In this document: positions 34,673 to 43,296 of the stretch, piece by piece
Layout of the letters: each line of letters opens with the position of its first letter
How positions within the stretch are numbered: position 1 is the first letter of the stretch
Assembly: GCA_046331705.1 (NCBI GenBank)
Contig: JAXLQJ010000036.1
Span: forward strand, 1-64,000
DNA: 64,000 nucleotides
Source of the DNA: JADJOY01 sp046331705 [NCBI: bacterium]
GTDB lineage: Bacteria; JADJOY01
Direction of reading: 5' to 3'
Position numbers and translations under genes: made by a program
Notes under the pieces: model-generated
What the model saw: only the letters and a program-made list of their open reading frames with translations
Told to the model about the DNA's origin: nothing
Database searches by the model: none

Positions 34673-36286
34673 ATGACCGAAGCGCGCCATCGGAAATTCT
34701 GGGGCTGGGGCTACGAGGACGCCGAGCCGAGCGCCGACGAGCTCGCCCCGCTCACGGCCTTGGTCGAAGCACGCTTCGGCGGTGGTGGGCTGGCGCCGGT
34801 CGCGGCGCCCCGGATCGCCGACGTCGAGATCCCGCCGAGCCGCGTGCGCGCGCCCGCGACCCTCGCGGCACGCTTCGAGACCTCGCCCCGCGAGCGCCTC
34901 GGCCACACCTACGGCAAATCGTTCCGCGACGTGGTGCGCGGGCTGCGGCGCGATTTCCCCAATCCGCCCGACGCCGTCGCCTACCCCAGCGACGAGGCGG
35001 AGCTGGCGGCGATCCTCGACTGGTGCGACTCGCAACGCTTCGTGGCGATCCCGTACGGCGGCGGCTCGAGCGTGGTCGGCGGAGTCGAGGCGCCGGCGCG
35101 CGACCAGCACGCGGGCGTGATCTCCATCGACCTCGGTCGGCTCGATCGCGTCCTCGAGATCGATCGCACCTCGCGCGCCGCGCGTATCCAGGCCGGCGTG
35201 CTCGGTCCCGCCCTCGAAGACCAGCTGCGGCCGCACGGCCTGACGCTGCGCCACTTCCCCCAATCCTTCGAGCTCAGCACCCTCGGTGGTTGGATCGCGA
35301 CGCGCTCGGGCGGGCACTACGCGACGGTGCTCACCCACATCGACGACATGGTCGAGTGTCTGCGCGTGGTCACGCCGACCGGCGTGGTGGCGACCCGGCG
35401 TCTGCCGTCCTCCGGCGCGGGCCCGAGCCCGGACCGGCTCTTCGTCGGTTCGGAAGGCATCCTCGGCATCGTCACCGAAGCATGGATGCGCCTTCAGGAT
35501 CGGCCGCGCTTTCGCGCCTCGACCGCCGTCTCGTTCGACGATTTCCTGCACGGCGCCGAAGCGGTTCGCGCGATCGCCCAAGCGGGGCTGATGCCCACGA
35601 ACTGCCGGCTCCTCGACCCCATCGAGGCCTTCAACTCGGGCACCAGCATGAGCGGCGAGACGATCCTGGTGGTGGGCTTCGAGTCCGCCGACCACCCGCT
35701 CGATGCCTGGATCGCGCGCGCGCTGGAGCTGTGTGGCGATCACGGCGGCCGCTTCGACGCCGGCAGTGCCCGCACCCGCGTCGAGCGCGACGGCATCGGC
35801 GACGAGGCCGTCGGCGCGTGGCGGCGCGCCTTCCTGCGCATGCCCTACGTCCGCGACGCGATGGCTCGCTTCGGCTTGATCGCCGAGACCTTCGAGACCG
35901 CCGTGACCTGGGATCGCTTCCCCGAGCTCGATGCGCGGGTGCGCGAGGCCACGCTCGACGCCGCGCGCCGCGTGTGCGGCGCCGCGGAGGTCACGTGCCG
36001 CTTCACGCACGTCTATCCCGACGGCCCCGCGCCCTACTACACCGTGCTCGCGCCGAGCCGCCTCGACCGTCAGCTCGAGCATTGGCTGGAGATCAAGAGT
36101 GCTGCGTCCGAGGCCATCCTCGCAGCCGGCGGCACCATCACCCATCACCATTCCGTCGGCCGCGATCACCGCCCCTGGTACGACCGCGAGCGACCGGCGG
36201 CCTTCGCGGCTGCGCTGGCCGCCGCCAAGCAGTCCCTGGATCCGCGCGCGATCCTGAACCCGGGCGTGCTCGTCGATCCACGCTGA
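34673..36286 (+). CDS. FAD-linked oxidase, alkyldihydroxyacetonephosphate synthase-like
   Basis: The 537-residue flavoprotein resembles AGPS, which swaps the acyl chain of acyl-DHAP for a fatty alcohol and so makes ether lipids. Family features are RKFWGWGYED at the N-terminus, GHTYGKSFRDV, the FAD-binding VAIPYGGGSSVVGGVE, PQSFELSTLGGWIATRSGGHYAT, and the C-terminal histidine-rich THHHSVGRDHRPWY implicated in catalysis. The ending AILNPGVLV is typical of the FAD-linked oxidase family. Ether lipids are known in myxobacteria. GGAGGG lies just before the ATG. It is probably co-transcribed with the upstream SDR. Confidence 0.9.
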   Translation: MTEARHRKFWGWGYEDAEPSADELAPLTALVEARFGGGGLAPVAAPRIADVEIPPSRVRAPATLAARFETSPRERLGHTYGKSFRDVVRGLRRDFPNPPDAVAYPSDEAELAAILDWCDSQRFVAIPYGGGSSVVGGVEAPARDQHAGVISIDLGRLDRVLEIDRTSRAARIQAGVLGPALEDQLRPHGLTLRHFPQSFELSTLGGWIATRSGGHYATVLTHIDDMVECLRVVTPTGVVATRRLPSSGAGPSPDRLFVGSEGILGIVTEAWMRLQDRPRFRASTAVSFDDFLHGAEAVRAIAQAGLMPTNCRLLDPIEAFNSGTSMSGETILVVGFESADHPLDAWIARALELCGDHGGRFDAGSARTRVERDGIGDEAVGAWRRAFLRMPYVRDAMARFGLIAETFETAVTWDRFPELDARVREATLDAARRVCGAAEVTCRFTHVYPDGPAPYYTVLAPSRLDRQLEHWLEIKSAASEAILAAGGTITHHHSVGRDHRPWYDRERPAAFAAALAAAKQSLDPRAILNPGVLVDPR

Positions 36287-36354
36287 GCCGCTCGCTCGCG
36301 GCGCCGTTGAGCCGTATGATCGGCGCCGCGCGGCACCGTCCCGCGCGTTGCGCC

Positions 36355-37803
36355 ATGCGATCGAGCCGCCCAACGCCGTCTTCGCCCGAAGCCGATCGTG
36401 CACCGCGCCGCGCACGTCGAGGGCGGCGCACCGCGGTGCTCTCGCTGCTCTCGCTGCTCGCGCCGCTCGCGCCGTGGGTGCTCGCTCCACCCGCCGCCGC
36501 GCAGCTGGAAGGCTCCGTGGTGAGCCCGAGCGGACTCACCACCGGGCCCACCGCCTGGGGGGAGTTCCGTCTCGACGTGCTGCTCGAGACCGCGTTTCGA
36601 GACTCCACCCACGTTCGCTTTCCGATCAACCACCCCTTCCCACCCGATTTCCTGCCGCCCGGCGAGACGACGATCTCCCTCGAGACGCCGGCCGGCGGGC
36701 CCTCCCTCGAGCTGGTGACGGTGAGCCTCGGCGGCGCGGTGGACTTCAGCCCCGACATCGCCGCGCGGGTGCGCGTCGACGTCGTCGACCGCTACAGCGA
36801 GAACCCGTCCTCGAACGACGACGTGCTGGTGCGCGAGGCATGGCTTCGCTTCGGCCAGCTCTCGGCGCCGCTCGAGCGCGCGCCCGGCACCACGGCGTAC
36901 GCGCGCATCGGTCGCGCACCGCGTTTCTCGCGGCCACCCTGGCGCAATCTGGAGAGCTGGGGGCTCGTGAGCACCGCGATCGGCCGCTTCGAGGAAGACC
37001 AGCTGGAGGTCGGCGGCACGCTGGGCGAGCACCTGTACTGGCGCGGCGCGCTGGCCGACGGAAACCCGCTCTTCTTCCGAGATCCCAACGCGCTCGCCGG
37101 CGACAACGGGACGGCCCAGCGCGTTCCCGGCCACGTCGAGCCGGATTTCCAATCGGGCTTTCCGATCCTCTACGACACGCTGCCGCAAGACGTGAACCTC
37201 GACGGCGACCTCCAGTACGGCGGGGGGCTCGGCGCGCGCTGGATCGACGACGATCGACGCCGCGGCATCGATGCGCTCGGCTGGTACTTCCAGCGCAGGC
37301 TGGCGGCGCGCGCGCCGATCGACGGCTCGTTCTACGGCGGCGATCTCGACCTCCTGAACGATGCCTCGGGCCTCACGCTGCCGTTCCACGGCGCGCGCAA
37401 GCTCGAAACGGGCGTCAACGTGCTGCTGCGCTACGCAGGGCTTCGCTTGTTCGGCCAGTTCGTGCACCAGGACATCGCGGCGCTCGTGCGCCACGGCTTC
37501 GAGGTCGAGCTCGCCTATCGCATCCAGCTCGACGGCTGGTTCGCATCCGGCGATCTCTCGGTCCTCAACTGGGTGCAGCCCGCCTTTCGATTCTCGAGCC
37601 TGGACAACCGATTCCGCCCCGAGCCTGGATTCGTCGCGCCCTCGATGGCGTGGGATTGGCGCAAGTACGACGCGGGCGTGCGTGTCGGCGTGATTCGCGG
37701 CCTCGACGCCACCCTCGAGTACAGCCACCACGACGTGGTGCTGTTCAGCGGACGCCTGCTCCATCCCGACGAGCTGCTCGCGACCCTCCGACTCGGACTG
37801 TGA
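36355..37803 (+). CDS. Probable outer-membrane beta-barrel protein
   Basis: The 482-residue protein has an arginine-rich N-terminus, a hydrophobic signal (TAVLSLLSLLAPLAPWVLA) and likely cleavage at PAAAQ. The mature protein shows alternating hydrophobic/aromatic strands and a terminal pattern (LEYSHHDVVL, then DELLATLRLGL) suggesting a beta-barrel, perhaps porin-like. No specific family was recognised. Start choice is uncertain; another ATG lies at 36316. It follows the AGPS-like gene by about 70 bases on the same strand. Confidence 0.7.
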   Translation: MRSSRPTPSSPEADRAPRRARRGRRTAVLSLLSLLAPLAPWVLAPPAAAQLEGSVVSPSGLTTGPTAWGEFRLDVLLETAFRDSTHVRFPINHPFPPDFLPPGETTISLETPAGGPSLELVTVSLGGAVDFSPDIAARVRVDVVDRYSENPSSNDDVLVREAWLRFGQLSAPLERAPGTTAYARIGRAPRFSRPPWRNLESWGLVSTAIGRFEEDQLEVGGTLGEHLYWRGALADGNPLFFRDPNALAGDNGTAQRVPGHVEPDFQSGFPILYDTLPQDVNLDGDLQYGGGLGARWIDDDRRRGIDALGWYFQRRLAARAPIDGSFYGGDLDLLNDASGLTLPFHGARKLETGVNVLLRYAGLRLFGQFVHQDIAALVRHGFEVELAYRIQLDGWFASGDLSVLNWVQPAFRFSSLDNRFRPEPGFVAPSMAWDWRKYDAGVRVGVIRGLDATLEYSHHDVVLFSGRLLHPDELLATLRLGL

Positions 37804-37945
37804 GCCGCGCTGCCGCGCTGCCTCCGGGCGCCGCCGTCGGGCACGGCTTGCGTTCGCGTGGGGGGCGAAATAGTGTGCCGCGCGGAAAGCCCGCGGGCTC
37901 GCCCGAGGCGGTGCTGGTGCCGCGCGGGCCGCGGGCTCGACGTCG

Positions 37946-38931
37946 ATGTCGCCAGCGCCCGATCCCCGGCTCTTCATCGTGGCGAGCAGCTGCGTCGCCG
38001 CGCTGCTCGTGCTCCACGCGTGGCGCACGTACGGCGCGCGCCTCGGCCGCGGCTTGATCGGCGCGCTGGTGGTGACGGCGGCGTGGAAGGAGCTGGCGAT
38101 CCAGCCCTTGCCGTACGAGGTGTTGCTGCACGGCGCCAAGCCGCTCGGGATCCCCGTCGGCATCATCGTGGGCTGGCTCACGACGTCGCTCTTGGCCATC
38201 GAATGGGCTCGTCGCATCGCGCCGCTCGCGCCGCGGCGACTCGCGCGACGGCGCGGCGTGCGATTGGCGTTGACGGCGTTCTTCGCGGGCTGGATGGCGC
38301 GCGCCGTGGAGCCCATCGGCCAGGCCGCAGGCTGGTGGAGGTGGTTCCACCACGCCCTGGCGCCCCACCGGTGCTGGCCGAGGGCGACTGGGCGATCAAC
38401 GTCGTGATCATGTGCACCGTGGCCGATCTGGTCGCGCCGGCGATGCGTCACCTCGGCTGGCGCGCGACGGCGATCGCGCTCGCGGCGCTGGCGGCGCTGC
38501 TCACGCTCGCGAGCACGGGCCTGCTGGCGCTCGACGCCGTCGTGCCGCCGCCGGTGGTGACGATGGTCTTCGTGGTCGTGCCGCTGGTCTGGCTGCTCGC
38601 GCGCGGCTTCGACGTGGCTCCGACGCTCGCCGACCCGCAGCCACGCCATCGGCTGCGCGCCTGGGAGCGGTGCATCCCGGCGCTGGCGGTGCTGGTGATC
38701 GTCGCGACGCTCGCGCACTACGCGCGTGCGACCGGTCATCCCGAGCTCGCGGTCTACCAGCGTCCGCTCGCGATCGCCGCAACGCTGGTCTTCGGCGTCG
38801 ACGTCGCGGTGCTGGTGGGACGAGCGTCGCTGGCGGTGCTCGTCGGCGCGCGCCGTCTCGCTGCCGCGCGAGTGGCCGCGCCCCGAGGCGCGCTGCCAGC
38901 GCGTCACGCGGCGACGCCCCTCAGCTCCTGA
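37946..38931 (+). CDS. Multi-pass membrane protein, interrupted by one frameshift
   Basis: Two adjacent frames together encode one hydrophobic protein of about 328 residues. The first, from the ATG at 37946, starts MSPAPDPRLFIVASSCVAALL and runs in frame to WWRWFHHAL. The second frame continues with PPVLAEGDWAINVVIMCTVADLVAPAM and five further helices to the stop at 38931. The switch point is the CCCC run at 38363-38366; one extra C would join the frames exactly. This is either a sequencing error or a real mutation. No family was recognised. Its 3' end overlaps the convergent kinase gene by 28 bases. Confidence 0.65.
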
Positions 38932-41099
38932 TGCAGCTCGATGGCGCTCGCCGGGCGCTCGTCGACGCGCTTGGCGAGGCAGGCCGCCACCAGCGCGTCG
39001 AGCACCGTCGGTAGCTCGGGGCGAAACGCGCGCAGACGCGGCGCCGGCCGCGACGCGGCGAGCGCCAGCGTCTCCATCGCGGTCGCGCCCTGCAACGGCT
39101 TTCGCCCCGCGAACATCTCGAACAGCACCACGCCGACGGCGTAGAGATCCGCGCGTCCGTCCACGGCCTCGCCGCGCGCCTGCTCCGGGCTCATGTAGGC
39201 CGGCGTGCCGACGATCGAGCCGTCGGCGACGGAATCGTTGCCCTCGAGAACGCGCGAGATGCCGAAATCCATGAGCTTCACGAGACCGTTCGGCAGCACC
39301 ATCACGTTTTGCGGCTTGAGGTCGCGGTGCACGATGCCTGCTTCGTGAACCGCCGCGAGCCCCCGACAGAGCTGCTTGGCGATCTGCAGCCCGGGGCCGA
39401 GCGCCAGCGCTCCGAGGCGGTCGAGCATCTCGCGCAACGTGGTGCCCGGCACGTATTCCATCGTGAGGAAACGCATCCCGCCCCACTCGCCGAGATCGTG
39501 GGTGCGCACCACGTTGGGATGAGTGATCTTGCGCGCCAGGCGGATCTCTCGACGCAGCGTCTCGGCGGCCAGGTCCCCAGCAGGGAAGGCTTCCGGCAAC
39601 AGCACCTTGAGCGCAACGTCGTCGTCGAGCTCGCGATCGCGGGCGCGGAACACCGAGCCCATGCCGCCCGAGCCGAGGCAAGCCTCGATCTCGTAGCGCT
39701 CCGCGAAGCGCCGCCCCACCGCCGGCATCCGCGCGTCGCCGGTGCCCGCGGCGGCGGCGGCCGGCGCGTCCGGTCGCGAGCGCGGGTCGCCATGCTGGCG
39801 CAGCTCCGCCACCAAGGCCTCGAGCGCCGCCTTCTCGCGCAGCTCCGCCACCATCCCGCGAAAGGCGACCGCCAGCGCGCCCACCTCGCCCGTACCATCC
39901 TCCGGCAGCTCCACGTCGAGGCGACCATCGCGGATGGCGCTGGCGCCCGCGGCGAGCTGCTCGATGGGCTTGGCCAGGCCCCGGCCCACCACGAACGAGA
40001 GCGGCAGCGCGAGCACCAGCGCCAGCCCACCCAGCGCCACCAAGCTGTCGCGGATCTCGCGGAACGCCGCGGTCTCGTCGGCGCGCGACCGCGACACCAC
40101 GCACGCGCCGAGCAGCTCGGCCGACGCGCTCTCGATCGGCACCGACGTGACCAGCCGCGACTCACCCGCCACCACGAGGTCGAGGGCCAGGCCGTCCGCC
40201 TGGCGGGTCAAGAGCTCCGCCCCGCGCTCGCGCATCCCGGCCAGGACGCTCTCGAACTCCGCCGCGCGGAAGCCCGCGGTGGTGGCGGAAAGCAGCGGCC
40301 GCGGCGCCTCGCCGCGCCGGGCGACGTCGGCGACGAACGCGACCTCGCCGCCGGTGAGCGCCTGCACCTCGCCGGCGCGCGCCGCATCCAGGCCCGAGGT
40401 CGCCGCGAGCACGCCGTTGAGCACCGCCGAATCCCCCTGACCCGAGAGCACCGGCACGGCCGCCACGATCGAGAGCACGTCCTTCTCGCGAATCGCGGCC
40501 GCCACCGGATGGCGGGCCACGAGCGGCTCCGCGACCCAGCGAACCCCCGCGAACGAGCTCCCCTCGCCGCTGCCCGGCGCGCGATCGCTGCGCGCGAGCA
40601 GCGCGCCGTCACGATCGAAGAGGAAGACGGTGCGCGCCTGGTGGAGCGCGGCCAGATCGCGCGCCCACTCGGTGCGGGTCTCGGCGTCGGTCGCGACGAA
40701 CAGCGCGCGGGTGCCAGGTTCCTCCGAGACCGCGCGCAGCCATTGGACGAGCTGGTCCTCGACGCTGGTCCGGTACACGCCGAAGAGCGCGGGCACCTTG
40801 GCCAGCGCCGCGCGGATCGTCCGTTCGGCGACCACGTTGGCTCGCCAGGTCGCGAAGGCGATCGAGGTGGCCAGCGTGAAGAGCACCAGGAGCGCGCACG
40901 CCACGAAGATCTGGGTGCGAATGCCCGGCCCGCGCACGACGACCGCGCCGCCCCGCGACGCGGTCGCGGCGAACGTGCGCGTCACCTCTTCGGAGCGCGC
41001 TCGCAGCGGAGGCAACCGCGCCGTATCGGCGGTGCTCGCGCCAGGCGATCGCGAGCGCGAGGCCGAATCCGTGGCGTCAGTAGCGCGTCTCGTCGTCAT
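38904..41099 (-). CDS. Transmembrane Ser/Thr protein kinase with periplasmic sensor and HAMP
   Basis: The 731-residue protein has an N-terminal cytoplasmic tail (about 60 aa), a first membrane helix (about 63-85) and a periplasmic sensor region (about 86-350). A second helix (about 355-378, LVALGGLALVLALPLSFVVG) and a HAMP linker (RGLAKPIEQLAAGASAIRDG) follow, then a Hanks-type kinase (about 470-731). The kinase core is complete: LGSGGMGSVF, VALKVLL, IVHRDLKPQNVM, LMDFGISRV, GTPAYMSPEQ. Chemoreceptor-like sensing halves joined to Ser/Thr kinases are less common than to histidine kinases. Its start overlaps the end of a secreted copper-protein gene by 23 bases, so the two are co-expressed and may be functionally linked (inference). 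Confidence 0.92.
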   Translation of the reverse strand: MTTRRATDATDSASRSRSPGASTADTARLPPLRARSEEVTRTFAATASRGGAVVVRGPGIRTQIFVACALLVLFTLATSIAFATWRANVVAERTIRAALAKVPALFGVYRTSVEDQLVQWLRAVSEEPGTRALFVATDAETRTEWARDLAALHQARTVFLFDRDGALLARSDRAPGSGEGSSFAGVRWVAEPLVARHPVAAAIREKDVLSIVAAVPVLSGQGDSAVLNGVLAATSGLDAARAGEVQALTGGEVAFVADVARRGEAPRPLLSATTAGFRAAEFESVLAGMRERGAELLTRQADGLALDLVVAGESRLVTSVPIESASAELLGACVVSRSRADETAAFREIRDSLVALGGLALVLALPLSFVVGRGLAKPIEQLAAGASAIRDGRLDVELPEDGTGEVGALAVAFRGMVAELREKAALEALVAELRQHGDPRSRPDAPAAAAAGTGDARMPAVGRRFAERYEIEACLGSGGMGSVFRARDRELDDDVALKVLLPEAFPAGDLAAETLRREIRLARKITHPNVVRTHDLGEWGGMRFLTMEYVPGTTLREMLDRLGALALGPGLQIAKQLCRGLAAVHEAGIVHRDLKPQNVMVLPNGLVKLMDFGISRVLEGNDSVADGSIVGTPAYMSPEQARGEAVDGRADLYAVGVVLFEMFAGRKPLQGATAMETLALAASRPAPRLRAFRPELPTVLDALVAACLAKRVDERPASAIELHQELRGVAA

Positions 41100-41850
41100 C
41101 GGGCGGCGGATACGGCTTGCCGTACTTGTTGAGGTGGCCTACCTCGCGCCAGCTCGAGGCATCGAGCGCCACCTCGACCTCGGTCGGAGCCTCGGCCGCG
41201 ACCTCGACACTTCCCGACCACGATCCGCCGCGCTCGTGCCACACCGCGAGCGCGTGCCGGCCCGTGGGAACCGCGCTCAGCTCGACGACGCCGTCGTCGG
41301 GTGCCACCCCGAACGCGCGGCTCGGCACCACGACCACGTAGGCCAGCATCCGCGGATGGATGTTGCAGTAGATCGGGACCACGCCTGGCTTCGTGAAGAC
41401 TTGGCTCTTGGCGTCGCCGTTGCGGTAGAGCCCGAGATCGAATCCACCGACCTCGGAGCTCGAAAACACGTTGTGAAAGATCGGATCGTCGTTGGGAAAG
41501 CGCACGCTCGCCCCCACGGGCACCGCCACCACCCGCGGGACGAAGGTCTTCTGTCGCGATGCGATCGCGGGCGCAGCCGCGCCGGCGCCAGGATCCTGAG
41601 CCGAGGGCAGATCGCTCAGCCAGGCCACGGCCTGGGCCGCGCCGACGCGGATGCCATCTTCGCCGCGCACGCTCACCCGCACCCGCAGCGCTCCCTCACC
41701 CGCGCGCGCCGAGGCGGCCGCGACACTCGTCAGCACGACCGCCGCGAGTAGCCGCGCCCCGAGCGCTGGCGAAGGGGAGCGCGCGCGCCGCGGCTGCCCA
41801 GGGGTTGCCTGGACAGCCCCCTCCCCGGCGTTCATACTGCCGCGCGTCAT
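41077..41850 (-). CDS. Secreted cupredoxin-like (type-1 copper) protein
   Basis: A signal peptide (LLAAVVLTSVAAASARA) precedes a mature protein of about 200 residues. It has an N-terminal beta region (RVRVSVRGEDGIRVGAA) and a plastocyanin-like domain, SVRFPNDDPIFHNVFS, with the classic ligands completed by IYCNIHPRMLAYVVV. H, C, H and M are all in place for a type-1 copper site. Similar proteins are annotated as methylamine-utilization or plastocyanin-family. The tail ends KYGKPYPPPDDDETRY. Start could be the ATG at 41850 or 41835. It is divergent from the redoxin gene and overlaps the sensor kinase downstream. Confidence 0.85.
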   Translation of the reverse strand: MTRGSMNAGEGAVQATPGQPRRARSPSPALGARLLAAVVLTSVAAASARAGEGALRVRVSVRGEDGIRVGAAQAVAWLSDLPSAQDPGAGAAAPAIASRQKTFVPRVVAVPVGASVRFPNDDPIFHNVFSSSEVGGFDLGLYRNGDAKSQVFTKPGVVPIYCNIHPRMLAYVVVVPSRAFGVAPDDGVVELSAVPTGRHALAVWHERGGSWSGSVEVAAEAPTEVEVALDASSWREVGHLNKYGKPYPPPDDDETRY

Positions 41851-41905
41851 CGCGCGGCGACCGCGAAAACGCTCACGCGGCACTCGATCCGACGAGGGAC
41901 CGAAC

Positions 41906-42466
41906 ATGGCGGCAACTCCATCCAGCATGCTCGCGCTCGGGACCCCTGCACCGCCGTTCGCGCTGCCGGACGCGGTGACCGGTCGCTCCGTCTCGAACGC
42001 GGATTTCGTGGGAGCTCCCGCGCTCCTGGTCATGTTCATCTGCAACCACTGTCCGTACGTGAAGCACGTGCGATCGGTTTTGGCGTCGCTCGGCAGCGAG
42101 TATCAGGCGAAGGGCGTGGCGGTGGTGGCCATCAACTCGAACGACTTCGCCGCGTATCCCGACGACAGCCCCGACAACATGCGGGAGGAAGCCCGCGCCG
42201 CCGGGTACACCTTCCCATACCTCGTGGACGAGAGCCAGGCGGTGGCGCGCGCGTATCAGGCGGCGTGCACACCGGATTTCTTCCTCTTCGACCGCGACGC
42301 GAAGCTCGTCTACCGCGGGCAGCTGGACGCCAGCCGGCCGGGCAACACGGTCCCCCCGAGCGGCGCCGACTTGCGCGCCGCGCTGGACGCCGTGCTCGCG
42401 GGGCGCCCTGCGCCCGCCGACCAGAAGCCGAGTCTCGGCTGCAACATCAAGTGGAAGCCGCGCTGA
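41906..42466 (+). CDS. Thioredoxin-fold redoxin (AhpC/TSA-like)
   Basis: The 186-residue protein has the peroxiredoxin/TlpA-like layout: LGTPAPPFALPDAVTGRSVS, then the redox motif MFICNHCPYVKHV with CxxC cysteines. Later segments are AINSNDFAAYPDDSPDNM, YLVDESQAVARAYQAACTPDFF and LVYRGQLDASRPGN. The CNHCPYVK form is typical of a conserved cytoplasmic redoxin group whose substrate is not known. No signal peptide is seen. The ATG at 41906 follows GAGGGA. The mazG frame starts inside its last 16 bases. Confidence 0.92.
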   Translation: MAATPSSMLALGTPAPPFALPDAVTGRSVSNADFVGAPALLVMFICNHCPYVKHVRSVLASLGSEYQAKGVAVVAINSNDFAAYPDDSPDNMREEARAAGYTFPYLVDESQAVARAYQAACTPDFFLFDRDAKLVYRGQLDASRPGNTVPPSGADLRAALDAVLAGRPAPADQKPSLGCNIKWKPR

Positions 42467-43272
42467 GCGCCGTCGACGCGAAGCAGGCGGCGATCGCCGA
42501 GGCGATCGTGGCGCTGGTCGAGCTCATGGCCCGGCTTCGCTCCCCGGACGGCTGCCCGTGGGATCGGGCCCAGGACGAGCGCACGCTCAAGCCGTACCTG
42601 ATCGAGGAGGCCCACGAGGTCGCCGAGGCGATCGACGCCGGGGATCCGGTCGAGCTGCGCGACGAGCTCGGCGATCTGCTGTTCCAGATCGTGTTCCAGG
42701 CGCACCTGCTCGCGGAACGCGGGCACGGTGATCTGGGCGACGTGGCGCGCGCCATCACCGCCAAGATGGTGCGCCGCCATCCCCACGTCTTCGGCGCCAC
42801 CGGTCCGATCGAGACCGCCGGCGAGGTCGCCGACCGCTGGGAAGAGCTCAAGGAGAACGAGCGCAAGGAGTCCGGACGATCGCTGCTCGACGGCCTGCCC
42901 GTGTCCCTGCCCGCGCTCACCGCCGCGAGCCGCATGGGCGAGAAGGCCGCGTCGCTCGGCTTCGCCTGGCCGCACGTGCGCGCGGTGGTCGCGAAGCTCG
43001 ACGAGGAGCTCGCCGAGCTGCTCGAGGTGGTCGAGGGCGGCGACGCCGCGCGCATCCAAGACGAGCTCGGCGACGTGCTCTTCGTGATGGCCAACCTCGG
43101 TCGCATGGTGGGCGCGCACCCCGAGGAGGCGCTGCGCTCCGCCAATCGCAAGTTCCGCGGACGGTTCGGTTACGTCGAGTCGCGATTGCGCGAGCAGGGG
43201 CGCTCGCTGAGCGAATCGACGCTGGCCGAGATGGAAGCATTGTGGGCGGAGGCCAAGCGCACCGGGCTGTGA
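42451..43272 (+). CDS. mazG: Nucleoside triphosphate pyrophosphohydrolase MazG
   Basis: The 273-residue MazG hydrolyses (d)NTPs to monophosphates and limits misincorporation and the stringent response. Two MazG domains are seen: residues about 15-115 with LRSPDGCPWDRAQDERTL, YLIEEAHEVAEAID and RDELGDLLFQIVFQ, and about 165-250 with LDEELAELLEV and QDELGDVLFVMANL. The linker FGATGPIETAGEV is also typical. The GTG at 42451 is inferred as the start, overlapping the redoxin stop by 16 bases, since no later start precedes the conserved domain. Confidence 0.94.
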   Translation: MEAALSAVDAKQAAIAEAIVALVELMARLRSPDGCPWDRAQDERTLKPYLIEEAHEVAEAIDAGDPVELRDELGDLLFQIVFQAHLLAERGHGDLGDVARAITAKMVRRHPHVFGATGPIETAGEVADRWEELKENERKESGRSLLDGLPVSLPALTAASRMGEKAASLGFAWPHVRAVVAKLDEELAELLEVVEGGDAARIQDELGDVLFVMANLGRMVGAHPEEALRSANRKFRGRFGYVESRLREQGRSLSESTLAEMEALWAEAKRTGL

Positions 43273-43296
43273 CGGCGCCTCGCTCCGAACGCCACC

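Noticed and set aside
36166-40104. A 1312-codon minus-strand open frame across four genes
   Set aside because: It is antisense to the AGPS-like, barrel and membrane protein genes and out of frame with the kinase; the composition is biased and it holds no domain.
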